DNA of 64,000 nt, from contig JACJXF010000002.1 in NCBI GenBank assembly GCA_020636775.1, positions 124,001 through 188,000 of the forward strand. Reading direction: 5' to 3'. This document shows positions 42,774-51,319 of the stretch, one piece after another. This DNA is from Bacteroidales bacterium. GTDB lineage: Bacteria; Bacteroidota; Bacteroidia; Bacteroidales; GCA-2748055. Each line of letters opens with the position of its first letter. Position 1 is the first letter of the stretch. The notes beneath the pieces are model-generated. The model was given only the letters and a program-made list of their open reading frames with translations, did not search any database and was not told the DNA's origin. The position numbers and the translations under genes are program-made.

Positions 42774-42845
42774 CGTTACCCCGTTACTTCGTAACCCTGT
42801 TACCTCGTTACTTCGTTACCTCGTTACCTCGTTACCCCGTTACCC
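42774..42845. repeat. 8-bp tandem array (CGTTACYY), 9 units, inverted relative to 41885-41996
   Basis: Nine units such as CGTTACCC, CGTTACTT and CGTTACCT. Together with the left array it could form a long stem around the methyltransferase gene. Confidence 0.9.
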
Positions 42846-42855
42846 CACTGCTCCC

Positions 42856-43023
42856 CTACTTCTCCGCAAACTCCCCCAGACACCGAGGACACAAACAATC
42901 AGTATACAAACCAATAATCCTGAGCATATCCTTCTTATGGATTTGCACCGATTCGCACCAGCAGTCTTCCTCCCCGGTGCATTCAAAGCTTGCGGAGCAT
43001 TTCGGACATGTTTTTTTTGACAT
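42856..43023 (-). CDS. Cysteine-rich CWC family protein, 55 aa
   Basis: This short frame runs from ATG 43023 to TAG 42858-42856. The product starts MSKKTCPKCSASFECTGEED and continues CWCESV, then CLCPRCLGEF near the end, giving four Cys pairs or clusters typical of the CWC domain and a likely zinc ribbon. The function of the family is unknown. The ATG follows the folB stop by one base, so the two are translationally coupled, which supports that it is a real gene. Confidence 0.88.
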   Translation of the reverse strand: MSKKTCPKCSASFECTGEEDCWCESVQIHKKDMLRIIGLYTDCLCPRCLGEFAEK

Positions 43024-43024
43024 A

Positions 43025-43375
43025 TTAACGACTGAGGCTTACGTTTACACTTCTCATCTTTCCACCCATGGGGGGATTCATTTTGCGAACGGTTACTTTG
43101 GCGTGGGTAACTCCGGGCAGCTCATTATATACGGCATCAAGGATGCGGCTGGCAATATTTTCCAGAAGTTTTGATTTTGTCTCCATTTCTCTCTTAACCA
43201 GTTTATAGGCTATCTGGTAGTTTACGGCATCATGAAGATCGTCGGTTTCTGCAGCGCGCTTCATATCGGTTTCGAGGAAGAGGTCAACCAGAAACTTGTT
43301 TCCCACGATCTGCTCTTCCTTATAATGCCCGTGAAAGGCATAAAATTCCATTGCTTCGATATGAATTGTACCCAT
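43025..43375 (-). CDS. folB: Dihydroneopterin aldolase FolB
   Basis: From ATG 43375 the protein is 116 aa, the family size. Signature residues are the Glu in IHIEAMEFYAFHGHY, the catalytic Lys in ARKV-like VTVRKMNPPMGG near the end, and the EENI-like helix LLENIASRILD. FolB cleaves dihydroneopterin to 6-hydroxymethyl-dihydropterin in folate synthesis. The frame is open to 43435, but those 20 residues overlap the divergent gene's upstream region and are not conserved. The CWC gene follows one base later. Confidence 0.94.
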   Translation of the reverse strand: MGTIHIEAMEFYAFHGHYKEEQIVGNKFLVDLFLETDMKRAAETDDLHDAVNYQIAYKLVKREMETKSKLLENIASRILDAVYNELPGVTHAKVTVRKMNPPMGGKMRSVNVSLSR

Positions 43376-43493
43376 GCTTTTTTTTGTAAAGTTAGTTTTT
43401 TTTGAACTTTTCAGAACAATCCACCTGCTGAACAAGATTTATTATCGAATGTTTATTAATAGGTTCTTTACTCAACTTATTAAACACAGTCAT

Positions 43494-43931
43494 ATGAAAG
43501 AGCAGAATAAATCAGTCATAAATGTTCAGGTAATTGTTAATGCAGGAATTGAAAAAGTCTGGGAATGCTTTACCCTCCCTGAGCATATCATACACTGGAA
43601 CTTTGCCAGCGATACCTGGCACTCACCCCGCGCAGAAAATGATTTGAAGGTTGGAGGAAAGTTCAGCTGGCGTATGGAGGCAAAGGATAAGAGTTTTGGA
43701 TTCGATTTCTCAGGAACCTTTACAAAAATCACCCTGAATAAAGAAATTGCATATATACTGGATGACGGAAGAGAAGTAAGTATTGAATTTATTCGGAAAG
43801 GCTCACAAACCCTTGTAAAAGAATTTTTTGAAGCGGAAGAGGTAAATTCACCGGAAATGCAAAAAGCCGGATGGCAGGCAATCCTGGATAATTTTAAAAT
43901 ATATACAGAGAGTGTTTCTTTAAAATCTTAA
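43494..43931 (+). CDS. SRPBCC/AHSA1-domain protein
   Basis: From ATG 43494 (MKEQNKSVINVQVIVNAGIE) the product is 145 aa, a normal AHSA1-type domain. It has VWECFTLPEHIIHWNFASDTWH (helix after strand 1), the GGKFSWRMEAKD hairpin, and the C-terminal long helix QKAGWQAILDNFKIY. Such helix-grip proteins bind hydrophobic ligands or partners; no specific ligand is known. It forms a group with the VOC protein 10 bp downstream, a frequent Bacteroidota pairing. The upstream frame to 43374 lacks family similarity. Confidence 0.9.
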   Translation: MKEQNKSVINVQVIVNAGIEKVWECFTLPEHIIHWNFASDTWHSPRAENDLKVGGKFSWRMEAKDKSFGFDFSGTFTKITLNKEIAYILDDGREVSIEFIRKGSQTLVKEFFEAEEVNSPEMQKAGWQAILDNFKIYTESVSLKS

Positions 43932-43941
43932 AACCCAAATC

Positions 43942-44382
43942 ATGGCAAAAGTCAGCACTTATTTAAATTTCGCGCGGAATACCGAAGAGGCCTTTATTTT
44001 TTACAAATCCGTTTTTGGAGGCGATTTTATTAATGGAATTATGCGGTTCAGCGACATCCCGCCATCAACAGAAATGCCAGCTATGGCTGATGAGGATAAA
44101 AATCTTGTAATGCATGTTGAATTGCTTATTCTTGGAGGGCACAAACTCATGGGAACCGATGCTCCTGAATCACTTGGTTTCAGGGTAAATCAGGGGAACA
44201 ATGTTTATATTAACCTGGAACCTGATACACGAGCTGAAACCAGAAGATTGTTTAATGCTCTTTCCGGAGGCGGGAAGGTTGAACAGGAATTACAGGACAT
44301 GTTCTGGGGTGATTATTATGGCAGTTGTCAGGATAAATTTGGTGTGCACTGGATGTTTAATTGTTCGGAAAAGGCGAATTAG
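43942..44382 (+). CDS. VOC (PhnB-like) superfamily protein
   Basis: The 146-aa protein has PhnB-type glyoxalase/bleomycin-resistance features: YLNFARNTEEAFIFYKSVFGG at the start, VMHVELLILGGHKLMGTD in the middle, and WGDYYGSCQDKFGVHWMFN at the end. PhnB-like members often lack the complete metal site; activity cannot be inferred. The 3' end overlaps the open frame of the sigma factor gene, but the likely sigma start lies downstream. Confidence 0.92.
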   Translation: MAKVSTYLNFARNTEEAFIFYKSVFGGDFINGIMRFSDIPPSTEMPAMADEDKNLVMHVELLILGGHKLMGTDAPESLGFRVNQGNNVYINLEPDTRAETRRLFNALSGGGKVEQELQDMFWGDYYGSCQDKFGVHWMFNCSEKAN

Positions 44383-44519
44383 AGTTTTTCCGAAGTCCTG
44401 ATTTTAAATTGCATCAGTCATTTTCAAAGAGTCTGGCGAGTTATTTTTTTGCCTATCCTAACATAAAATGCAACCAAAGAAGGGAAATTGTATTATTGCA
44501 TCAAATTGGCAATGTAATA

Positions 44520-45086
44520 ATGGATGAAAAAGAACTCCTTGAAAGAATAAAAGAAAATCCTTCACTCTTTTCAGAGTTATTTAAACTTTACTATAAATCA
44601 ATATTCGGCTATATTCTGAGGCGGACAGGGAGTTTTGACGAAACTGCGGATATTGCTGCAGATACATTTTATAAGGCATTCCTTCATGTAAAAAACTTTT
44701 CATATCGGGGAATATCCATAAAAGTATGGCTATACAGGATTGCTACCAACGAGATAAATCTCCATTTCCGTAAACAAAGAAAAAGAAATTCCATTTTTGA
44801 AAGGTCCTTTGGAGTGAATAGAGAGAAATTTCAATTCTTCCTTAACGATGACCGGGAAGAAGCCGAAGCTGAGATGCAGAAGCATAAGCAATATCTGGAA
44901 GTGCTGCAGCAGTTGAGAATGCTTCCTGTCAAATATCAGGAGGTATTATCGCTAAGATATTTTGAAGGGAAAAGCAACCGGGAGATAGCTGAAATACTTG
45001 ACATTCATGAAGGGACAGTTAAATCGATTCTTTCACGGGGACTTGTAAAACTTCGGGAAAAATGCAACCAAAACGAACTTTTGTAA
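44520..45086 (+). CDS. ECF-type RNA polymerase sigma factor
   Basis: From ATG 44520 (MDEKELLERIKENPS) the product is 188 aa. Region 2 includes LFKLYYKSIFGYILRRTG and DIAADTFYKAFLHV, and region 4 contains LPVKYQEVLSLRYFEGKSNREIAEILDIHEGTVKSILSRG split around the HTH. This is a group 4 sigma factor. The longer frame beginning at 44361 overlaps the VOC gene and is not conserved. Two small membrane-protein genes follow directly (gaps of 9 and 10 bp) and may include its anti-sigma partner, though neither has a recognised anti-sigma domain. Confidence 0.92.
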   Translation: MDEKELLERIKENPSLFSELFKLYYKSIFGYILRRTGSFDETADIAADTFYKAFLHVKNFSYRGISIKVWLYRIATNEINLHFRKQRKRNSIFERSFGVNREKFQFFLNDDREEAEAEMQKHKQYLEVLQQLRMLPVKYQEVLSLRYFEGKSNREIAEILDIHEGTVKSILSRGLVKLREKCNQNELL

Positions 45087-45095
45087 TTATTGATT

Positions 45096-45515
45096 ATGAA
45101 AATGAAAGACTTCGAAAATAAGTTGCTTGATATGAGCAAGCCGGAAATTAAAAATCTAAAACATCAGGATATGTTATCAGAAGCGATCTCCAAAGCAAAG
45201 GATCATTCCGTTCTAAGTCTCTGGTGGTTGAGCATACCCCTTTATTTAATTGCGGCACTTATTATGAAAAGCTTATTTATGCCCGGGACAAGCCTTGCTT
45301 CAAACCTTCATGAACTGTCAGCCATGAGCCGGATTTCAAGTATTCTTTTTTTTCTGCTTACTCCCATGGTATTTATTATCATAAATATTTTTGTCATCCG
45401 AAAAGTTTATTTCCTTTCCGGAAGCCCGGATGGTATAACTTTTCTTAAAGCTGTATGGTTTAATATTCTGATTATCATGTCAAGCATATTAATATTGATA
45501 ATTTTTGCACTTTAA
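45096..45515 (+). CDS. Small membrane protein downstream of ECF sigma factor, possible anti-sigma
   Basis: From ATG 45096 (MKMKDFENKLLDMSKPEI) the product is 139 aa: a hydrophilic N-terminal ~45 residues, then three membrane helices (about 46-60, 82-102 and 118-138). A cytosolic N-domain before membrane helices is the layout of anti-sigma factors, but no zinc motif (HxxxCxxC) is seen. Located 9 bp after the sigma gene. The role is inferred only from position. Confidence 0.65.
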   Translation: MKMKDFENKLLDMSKPEIKNLKHQDMLSEAISKAKDHSVLSLWWLSIPLYLIAALIMKSLFMPGTSLASNLHELSAMSRISSILFFLLTPMVFIIINIFVIRKVYFLSGSPDGITFLKAVWFNILIIMSSILILIIFAL

Positions 45516-45525
45516 AAACAACACC

Positions 45526-45756
45526 ATGAAATTCCCCTGGTTTAAAAGGTCCGGCATCCTGTTTTTACCTGTTTCATTAATGGGATGGCTTATTGCACTG
45601 GCGGCAGTTGTATATTCGGTTTATGTTTTTATTGATATTGACTCGCATTCGCATTCCGTGAGCGATACCCTAATGAATTTTGTTTTTAATCTTCTGATCA
45701 TTGCAGCTGTTTATTCATTGATAGCATTTCTCAGCAGCCGAAAAGCAAAGTCGTAG
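45526..45756 (+). CDS. Small two-helix membrane protein
   Basis: From ATG 45526 (MKFPWFKRSGILFLPVSLMG) the product is 76 aa. Two membrane segments (about 10-31 and 49-69) flank a His/Ser/Asp-rich external loop (DIDSHSHSVSD). It is third in the sigma-factor group. Function is unknown; the loop could bind metal, but this is only a guess. Confidence 0.65.
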   Translation: MKFPWFKRSGILFLPVSLMGWLIALAAVVYSVYVFIDIDSHSHSVSDTLMNFVFNLLIIAAVYSLIAFLSSRKAKS

Positions 45757-45810
45757 GACCTGGAGACTCTTATGTCTTTGACCTTATTAAACTCCCGTCT
45801 TTTTTTATTA

Positions 45811-45833
45811 GATTTATCGGCCTAAGATAAATC
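45811..45833 (+). repeat. 8-bp inverted repeat before the symporter start
   Basis: GATTTATC (45811-45818) and GATAAATC (45826-45833) are perfect arms around 7 bases, ending 2 bases before the ATG at 45836. It could be an operator or an mRNA hairpin that hides the start. Confidence 0.5.
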
Positions 45834-45835
45834 GT

Positions 45836-47329
45836 ATGTCAATAGATAAGTCTGTAGATCAACGTTTCTCCTCCCGGCTGGGATTACTGCTGAGTGCTCT
45901 GGGCATTGCTGTAGGGACGGGAAATATATGGAGATTTCCCAGAATAGCGGCACAAAACGGGGGTGAGAATGGAGCGGGAGCACTCATTATAACATGGATT
46001 GTTTTTTTATTTCTGTGGAGTATCCCCCTGATCATAACCGAATATATGCTGGGGGAGAAATACCGTAAAGGAGTTGTTGGCTCCTTTGCAGCGGTTTTGG
46101 GTAAAAAGTTTGCCTGGATGGGGAGCTTTGTGGGATTTGTAGCTGCAGGGATTTCCTTTTTCTATGCGGTGATTCTTGGCTGGGCCATGTACTTTCTGCT
46201 TCAGTCTGTTTTATTTCCCCTGCCTGTCGATAATGCCTCCTCCCTTATGGTTTGGGAAAATTTCCAGTCGGGACCCATGCCATATCTCTTTCATTTTCTC
46301 GCAGTGGGATTTGGAGCACTGGCTATTTGGAAGGGCATACGTTCCATTGAACGAGTCAATATGATCCTTATTCCCATTCTGCTTCTGATCATTCTAATAA
46401 CCTTCGTCAGGGCAATTACCCTGCCCGGAGCCATGGAAGGGATTTCATATCTGTTCCGGCCTCAATGGTCGCAGCTTGCCAATCCGGAGATTTGGCTTCA
46501 GGCATTGACCCAGAATGCTTGGGATACCGGAGCCGGCTGGGGACTCTTCCTTACCTATGCTGCCTATATGAAAAAGGAACACGGAACCGTAAAAAATGCC
46601 TTTATTACCGGAATTGGGAATAATACTGTTTCCCTGCTAATGGCCGTCATAATTTTTTCTACTGTCTTTTCCGTCCTTCAGCACGGTCAGGGATTCAGTG
46701 ACCAGGAAGTTCTTGAGGTAATGAAAACCAGTGGTCCTGCTTCCACCGGCCTTACCTTTATATGGATACCGCAGCTATTCAGCAGCATGCATTACGGAAG
46801 AGTTCTTGCAATCATGTTTTTCCTGGGATTATCTTTTGCCGGCTTTTCATCGATGATTTCCATGTTCGAGCTCTCAGCCAGGGTTTTTGTGGATAGGGGG
46901 ATGAAAAGGAGCACAGCGCTCTGGATTATTATTCCTGCAGTATATCTGCTGGGAATACCCTCAGTTATGAGTCTTGATTTTCTGAGTAACCAGGATTTTG
47001 TATGGGGACTTGGACTCATCATATCGGGCATTTTCTTTGCCATTGTAATGGCTAAAGCCGGAATTATGCGTTTCAGAAAAGAATTGGAAACAGTTCCCTC
47101 CGACTGGGTACTTGGCAGGTGGTGGGAATTAACCATGCGTTATTTTGTTCCTGCGGCGGGCGTACTTCTGCTAGCCTGGTGGATGATGCTGGCAGCCACA
47201 AAGTTTGCACCGGGCGAATGGTATAATCCCTTTAAACCTTTCAGCCTTATGACCTGCCTGTTGCAGTGGTTTGTGGTGATAGCAATATTCGTTATCTGGA
47301 ACAATAAAATTGCCGGGAAGAGCGAATAG
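45836..47329 (+). CDS. Neurotransmitter:sodium symporter (SNF family)
   Basis: The 497-aa protein has the LeuT-fold signature in helix 1: LGIAVGTGNIWRFPRIAAQNGG (about 20-41), and 11-12 membrane helices. Helix 6 contains NAWDTGAGWGLFLTYAAYM. Na+-binding residues in helix 1 (GTGN) are kept. It would import amino acids or similar solutes with Na+. Substrate is unknown. A possible start-site hairpin lies immediately upstream. Confidence 0.95.
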   Translation: MSIDKSVDQRFSSRLGLLLSALGIAVGTGNIWRFPRIAAQNGGENGAGALIITWIVFLFLWSIPLIITEYMLGEKYRKGVVGSFAAVLGKKFAWMGSFVGFVAAGISFFYAVILGWAMYFLLQSVLFPLPVDNASSLMVWENFQSGPMPYLFHFLAVGFGALAIWKGIRSIERVNMILIPILLLIILITFVRAITLPGAMEGISYLFRPQWSQLANPEIWLQALTQNAWDTGAGWGLFLTYAAYMKKEHGTVKNAFITGIGNNTVSLLMAVIIFSTVFSVLQHGQGFSDQEVLEVMKTSGPASTGLTFIWIPQLFSSMHYGRVLAIMFFLGLSFAGFSSMISMFELSARVFVDRGMKRSTALWIIIPAVYLLGIPSVMSLDFLSNQDFVWGLGLIISGIFFAIVMAKAGIMRFRKELETVPSDWVLGRWWELTMRYFVPAAGVLLLAWWMMLAATKFAPGEWYNPFKPFSLMTCLLQWFVVIAIFVIWNNKIAGKSE

Positions 47330-47400
47330 TTTTAGGGAATTAATACGGCAGGCTGGTGCTAATTCTTTTATGGGATTTTAAAAAGCTGTTTAAACAGCCA

Positions 47401-49401
47401 TTATTTTTCAATCGGAAAATAATCTTTAGTCTTAGCCATTCTGCTTTCCAGGTTTGAACGGAGCAGTTCCTTTATTTCCGAGAAGTTCGGATTGCCTGCA
47501 AGGTTAACCGTTTCGCCGGGATCATTCTGCAGATCAAAAAGCTGCTCATTGGATATGCCATAGGAATACAGCACATATTTAAAGCTCCGGTAACGTATCA
47601 TCCTGCCCATTCTTTCAGGTTTTGACGGATCGGATGCAATCTCTGTAATCAAAAACTCCCTGAAGGAGGTGTCGGGCTTCTCAATAATGGGTTTCAGGCT
47701 TCTTCCGTTTACTCCTTGCGGTTCGGTAATGCCTGCATAATCAAGAATGGTTGGCAGAATATCCATTCCAGAAACAAGATGATAAGAATCGACTTGTTTT
47801 TTAAAATCTTTTCCGAACCAGCTGATAATTAGAGGAACCTGCACGGCTTCCTGATAAGCTGACAATCCGCCCGCCCAGCGGTGGGATGCATTTCCGTCAC
47901 CCTGATCGCTGGTAAGGATAATCAGTGTATTCTGGTCATAACCGGTAGTTTCAAGCATGGTAAGTATCTTGCCTATTTCGGCATCGACTTTTTCAACAAG
48001 CTTGTAATATTGGAAAATATAGTTCCTCCATTGAGCGGGATTGTATTTCTGAACAATGGACAGTGTATTATCATATGTAATTTCTCTCCTGCAATCGAGA
48101 AGAAACAGGGGTTCATTCTCATTGCTGTTAAAATTCTGTGGCAGAGGGGGAGCGCTCTCCGGATTCACTGCGGGCAGATATATATCAGGTTTGGCCGGCA
48201 GGAGCGCAATATCATGAGGATTCAGGTAAGAAACCACCATCAGCCAGGGTTCTGTCGGACGTCGCTGCAATTGCTTGGTCATGGCTTCAGTAAGCGGACT
48301 GTCTGAGTCAATGGCTCTGCCGGTTGCTCTTTCAGGATTTATGAAATTGATCATTCGAAAACCTGTCGAACTATCCTGTACTGAGGTATTAGGGAAAGCT
48401 TCAGGTAAATCCCATTTCCCTCCCCAGATGCTCTCATAACCCCCTGCCCGCATTATATGGCCAAGGTTCATCCAGAGACTGTCGGGCTTATCTCCTGTAT
48501 AATTCACACCAGTCAGGTGAGGATATTTTCCCGTAAGAATGGAAGAAAGCGCCGGCCCAATGGCTGGTGAACTGCAATATGACTGAGTAAAGCGGATTCC
48601 TGCCTGAGCCAAAGCGTCCATATTCGGGGTTTTGAGATAAGGATTTCCATAGGCACTCATGGCGTTAATCGTCTGCTGGCTGGTAAGAATCAGAAGTACA
48701 TTTGGTTTCCCTGAAAGCTCCGGATTGGCTCTGCGATTTGGCTTGTCCTCCTTAGGGAGTGTAATGGTTTCGAAGTTTGCAGGACTCGACCAGTTATCAG
48801 CCTTTCCTCTCCACATCATTTGTGTTTCACGGTTTAATGAATCAGCATCGTTTATTGCGATATCAATTCCGAAGCTGTTTCTGGGCCAGTAATGATTTCT
48901 CCTTAAATTGGAATAGGGGAAGAAAACCTGAACAACATAACCGCTGTCATTTAACTGAGTAATGGCTCTGGCTCCCGTAAGTTCAGAGTGATAATTCTTA
49001 GGAAACCATTCAATGGGAGCTACATTTTTTTTGCCGGGTAAGGGAATTACTACTGCCTGAAATACTCCTTTCTCATAAATATTCCGTTTGCGCAGCCGGG
49101 GTGGACGAAGATCCATATAAATTTCAACCCCGTCGTTCATGTAGGAGGATTCGTTACCTGTTCGCACGGAGTCGTCTGTAACCCTTATAGTCAGAAGAAG
49201 GCCGGTTTCCAGTCTGTTCAGGTAGGCAACAGCCGAACAGTCTTCCGGTCCTTTGCGATTTTCTGCGCCCAATACAACCTGGGAGGAATCGTTTATGTGA
49301 AATACAAATGAATTTTCCTTATTAAAATCGTGGTAAGTTGTACAGGAACTTACTACAATCAAACCGAACAGGAACAGAAAAAGTGTCAGTTTCATTTTCA
49401 C
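47401..49401 (-). CDS. Sulfatase-fold lipoprotein with lost catalytic residues (pseudo-sulfatase)
   Basis: The 666-aa protein has a lipoprotein signal (GLIVVSSC), an N-terminal CBM9-like beta domain (about 40-225) and a sulfatase-fold domain (about 232-666). The formylglycine motif CxPxR is replaced: the region reads SPAIGPALSSILTG, with Ile281 where the modified Cys should be and Leu in place of the Arg. The first metal pair (normally DDQ) reads SQQ (241-243), and the later DH reads DQ. These changes argue against sulfate-ester hydrolysis. Overall fold motifs (TPNMDALA, TSDQGD, VPLIISW) remain, so the protein may bind glycans or act structurally. It is last in an operon after a GH63-like gene (20-bp gap). 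Confidence 0.88.
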   Translation of the reverse strand: MKMKLTLFLFLFGLIVVSSCTTYHDFNKENSFVFHINDSSQVVLGAENRKGPEDCSAVAYLNRLETGLLLTIRVTDDSVRTGNESSYMNDGVEIYMDLRPPRLRKRNIYEKGVFQAVVIPLPGKKNVAPIEWFPKNYHSELTGARAITQLNDSGYVVQVFFPYSNLRRNHYWPRNSFGIDIAINDADSLNRETQMMWRGKADNWSSPANFETITLPKEDKPNRRANPELSGKPNVLLILTSQQTINAMSAYGNPYLKTPNMDALAQAGIRFTQSYCSSPAIGPALSSILTGKYPHLTGVNYTGDKPDSLWMNLGHIMRAGGYESIWGGKWDLPEAFPNTSVQDSSTGFRMINFINPERATGRAIDSDSPLTEAMTKQLQRRPTEPWLMVVSYLNPHDIALLPAKPDIYLPAVNPESAPPLPQNFNSNENEPLFLLDCRREITYDNTLSIVQKYNPAQWRNYIFQYYKLVEKVDAEIGKILTMLETTGYDQNTLIILTSDQGDGNASHRWAGGLSAYQEAVQVPLIISWFGKDFKKQVDSYHLVSGMDILPTILDYAGITEPQGVNGRSLKPIIEKPDTSFREFLITEIASDPSKPERMGRMIRYRSFKYVLYSYGISNEQLFDLQNDPGETVNLAGNPNFSEIKELLRSNLESRMAKTKDYFPIEK

Positions 49402-49421
49402 AGTTTAGGTTTTCAGATGAT

Positions 49422-51308
49422 CTACCAGTGTCCCTCTTCCATTATTGGAATCAGCGCAAACAGACCACTCCAGGAATAGAAGCTGTTGGAGTTTTTAACG
49501 TCTCCCCCGACACCGGTAACGGCATTATAGTTTTCGTAGATTCTATGATTTTCCGTCCACTCCTTCATAAACAGTTTGAGGGATTTATCAGACATAATTT
49601 TCCTGGCATCAGGAAGATCGTAATTCCGGAGTCCGAGATACACCAGGAAATTCATGGGAGCCCATATTCGTCCTCTCCAGTATGAATTGTCGGGGAATGC
49701 CGGATCATTCCTGGCAATAGACGGTAGAATATAATCGCCAAAAAATTCAGCAGGATTCATAAAGTGTTCATCAATCATTCTGCGAGCCTGTTCCTGGCTT
49801 GGAACACCTGCCAGCAGCGGGTAGAAATTGGTTGGGGCAAGATGCTTGCTGAATTTTCCGGTGGTAAGATCCTTATCACGGTAGATGCCGCTTTTCTCAT
49901 CCCAGAGCTCGTTCAATTTTGCACTGTACACGGATGCCCTGTTGAGCAGTTCATCCTTTTCGCTGTTTTTGCCAAGCTCATTTGCAATGAAGGCAAGGGC
50001 CTTGCAATCGGCTATATATAAGCTCAGCAGATCAACGCTTGCAAGCTCGAGCATGTGAGTTGAATCGTTAAAAACAGCTTCGTCGAAGAGTGGAGAATTA
50101 TCGAGTCCTGACTCCCACATAGCCGCCTGTTTTGTATTTGCCTGATCGGTATTTTCTGCCGGATCAGATCCCCATGAGAGAAAACCCTGGTTGTTCCGGC
50201 TCTTATCCCACCAGCGGTTCCATGTCAGGAGATTGTCGAAAACCTCTGCCAGATACCATTTATCCTGGTACTTCTCATAAATCAGCTTTGAAATAATGCT
50301 TCCAACCGGTGGCTGGGAACGGTCGAATGAGGATTTATTATCCAGGGCCGCTGTAAAGTTGGGTATAAAACCAGCCGGGGTGATGGATTTTGTAATGGCA
50401 ATTGCATTTGAATAGGCCAGGTATTTATCGTTGGTTGCGAAAAGGGCTGCAGTAAAATAAGTATCCCAGTCGAACAATACATAACCGCCCCAGTCTTCAC
50501 TCCAGGCTCTTGAAACGGGCGCAATAGCCCTGTTATTGAAGGCGTCGTAAATAATGTTGTTACCAAGCAGGGTACGCATGGCATTATAGGGTTCCGATAA
50601 ATCGCCATAAACCTTAAGCTGATCCTCGTAAATTTCCCTTCGCTTCAGCATATATTTTTTTATCGATTCCAGGTTCCTTCCATAACCTGTGAAGAATGCT
50701 GTTTCAACATTGGAATTTACGCTGATGTATGGACTCGATAAGGCCAGAGGTATGTTTAATTCAGGCGCTGAAGACTGAATGGAAAAAGTCTTCTGACTCA
50801 CATCGGCCTGGATAATACTCTTTTTTTTCTCCACGCGACCCGGTCTGTTATAGAGAATACCTGCTTCCAGAATCATTATGTGAGGATGATCGGGGACAAC
50901 AATGGGAGTGTAAAGAATCATAACGTCTCTTTTTTCCCTTGCCACTTGTATTCTCGCCTTCATTCCCTTCCAGGTGAGGATCATATCGATATACCTGCCG
51001 TCGTATGAATGGGCTACAGGAGTTATAACCCCGGTTGATCCGTTCCCCGGAGTATTCACGGTGGTCTGTTCCAGAAAATAAGGAAAATCCCCTCTTAAGG
51101 TTGTTCTGAAACTCAGTCGTAAAGACAAACCTTCGGGTAAATAAACCAGATTCAAAAGATCGGAATTGTCCCAGGTATTCCAGCCCTGTAGGAGATATTC
51201 CTGAAGCTTTTCGTTATTATTAAGCTTGTTTCCTTCATTTCCCGAATTGTTCAGACATGCAGTAAATGCAAATGGAATGACAAGAAGAAAGAGTATTTTT
51301 TTTATCAT
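49422..51308 (-). CDS. GH63/MGH1-like glycoside hydrolase lipoprotein
   Basis: The 628-aa protein has a lipoprotein signal (LFLLVIPFAFTAC), an N-terminal beta domain (about 40-195) and an (alpha/alpha)6 barrel. Barrel motifs include EDWGGYVLFDWDTYF (about 265-279), WESGLDNSPLFDE and SYWRGRIWAPMNFLVY near 560, typical of GH63 and related trehalase-like glucosidases or mannosylglycerate hydrolases. The Asp in DWDTYF and acidic residues of the C-terminal YENYN segment could serve as acid and base. The substrate is uncertain. It lies between an unknown 167-aa gene (11 bp upstream) and the pseudo-sulfatase. Confidence 0.87.
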   Translation of the reverse strand: MIKKILFLLVIPFAFTACLNNSGNEGNKLNNNEKLQEYLLQGWNTWDNSDLLNLVYLPEGLSLRLSFRTTLRGDFPYFLEQTTVNTPGNGSTGVITPVAHSYDGRYIDMILTWKGMKARIQVAREKRDVMILYTPIVVPDHPHIMILEAGILYNRPGRVEKKKSIIQADVSQKTFSIQSSAPELNIPLALSSPYISVNSNVETAFFTGYGRNLESIKKYMLKRREIYEDQLKVYGDLSEPYNAMRTLLGNNIIYDAFNNRAIAPVSRAWSEDWGGYVLFDWDTYFTAALFATNDKYLAYSNAIAITKSITPAGFIPNFTAALDNKSSFDRSQPPVGSIISKLIYEKYQDKWYLAEVFDNLLTWNRWWDKSRNNQGFLSWGSDPAENTDQANTKQAAMWESGLDNSPLFDEAVFNDSTHMLELASVDLLSLYIADCKALAFIANELGKNSEKDELLNRASVYSAKLNELWDEKSGIYRDKDLTTGKFSKHLAPTNFYPLLAGVPSQEQARRMIDEHFMNPAEFFGDYILPSIARNDPAFPDNSYWRGRIWAPMNFLVYLGLRNYDLPDARKIMSDKSLKLFMKEWTENHRIYENYNAVTGVGGDVKNSNSFYSWSGLFALIPIMEEGHW

Positions 51309-51319
51309 GGCTGCATGTT

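Noticed and set aside
42977..43174. Plus-strand frame opposite folB and the CWC gene
   Set aside because: It is antisense to two recognisable genes and has no coding character of its own.
44361..44519. Longer sigma factor start at 44361
   Set aside because: It overlaps the VOC gene end and lacks sigma-like sequence; ATG 44520 is the conventional start.
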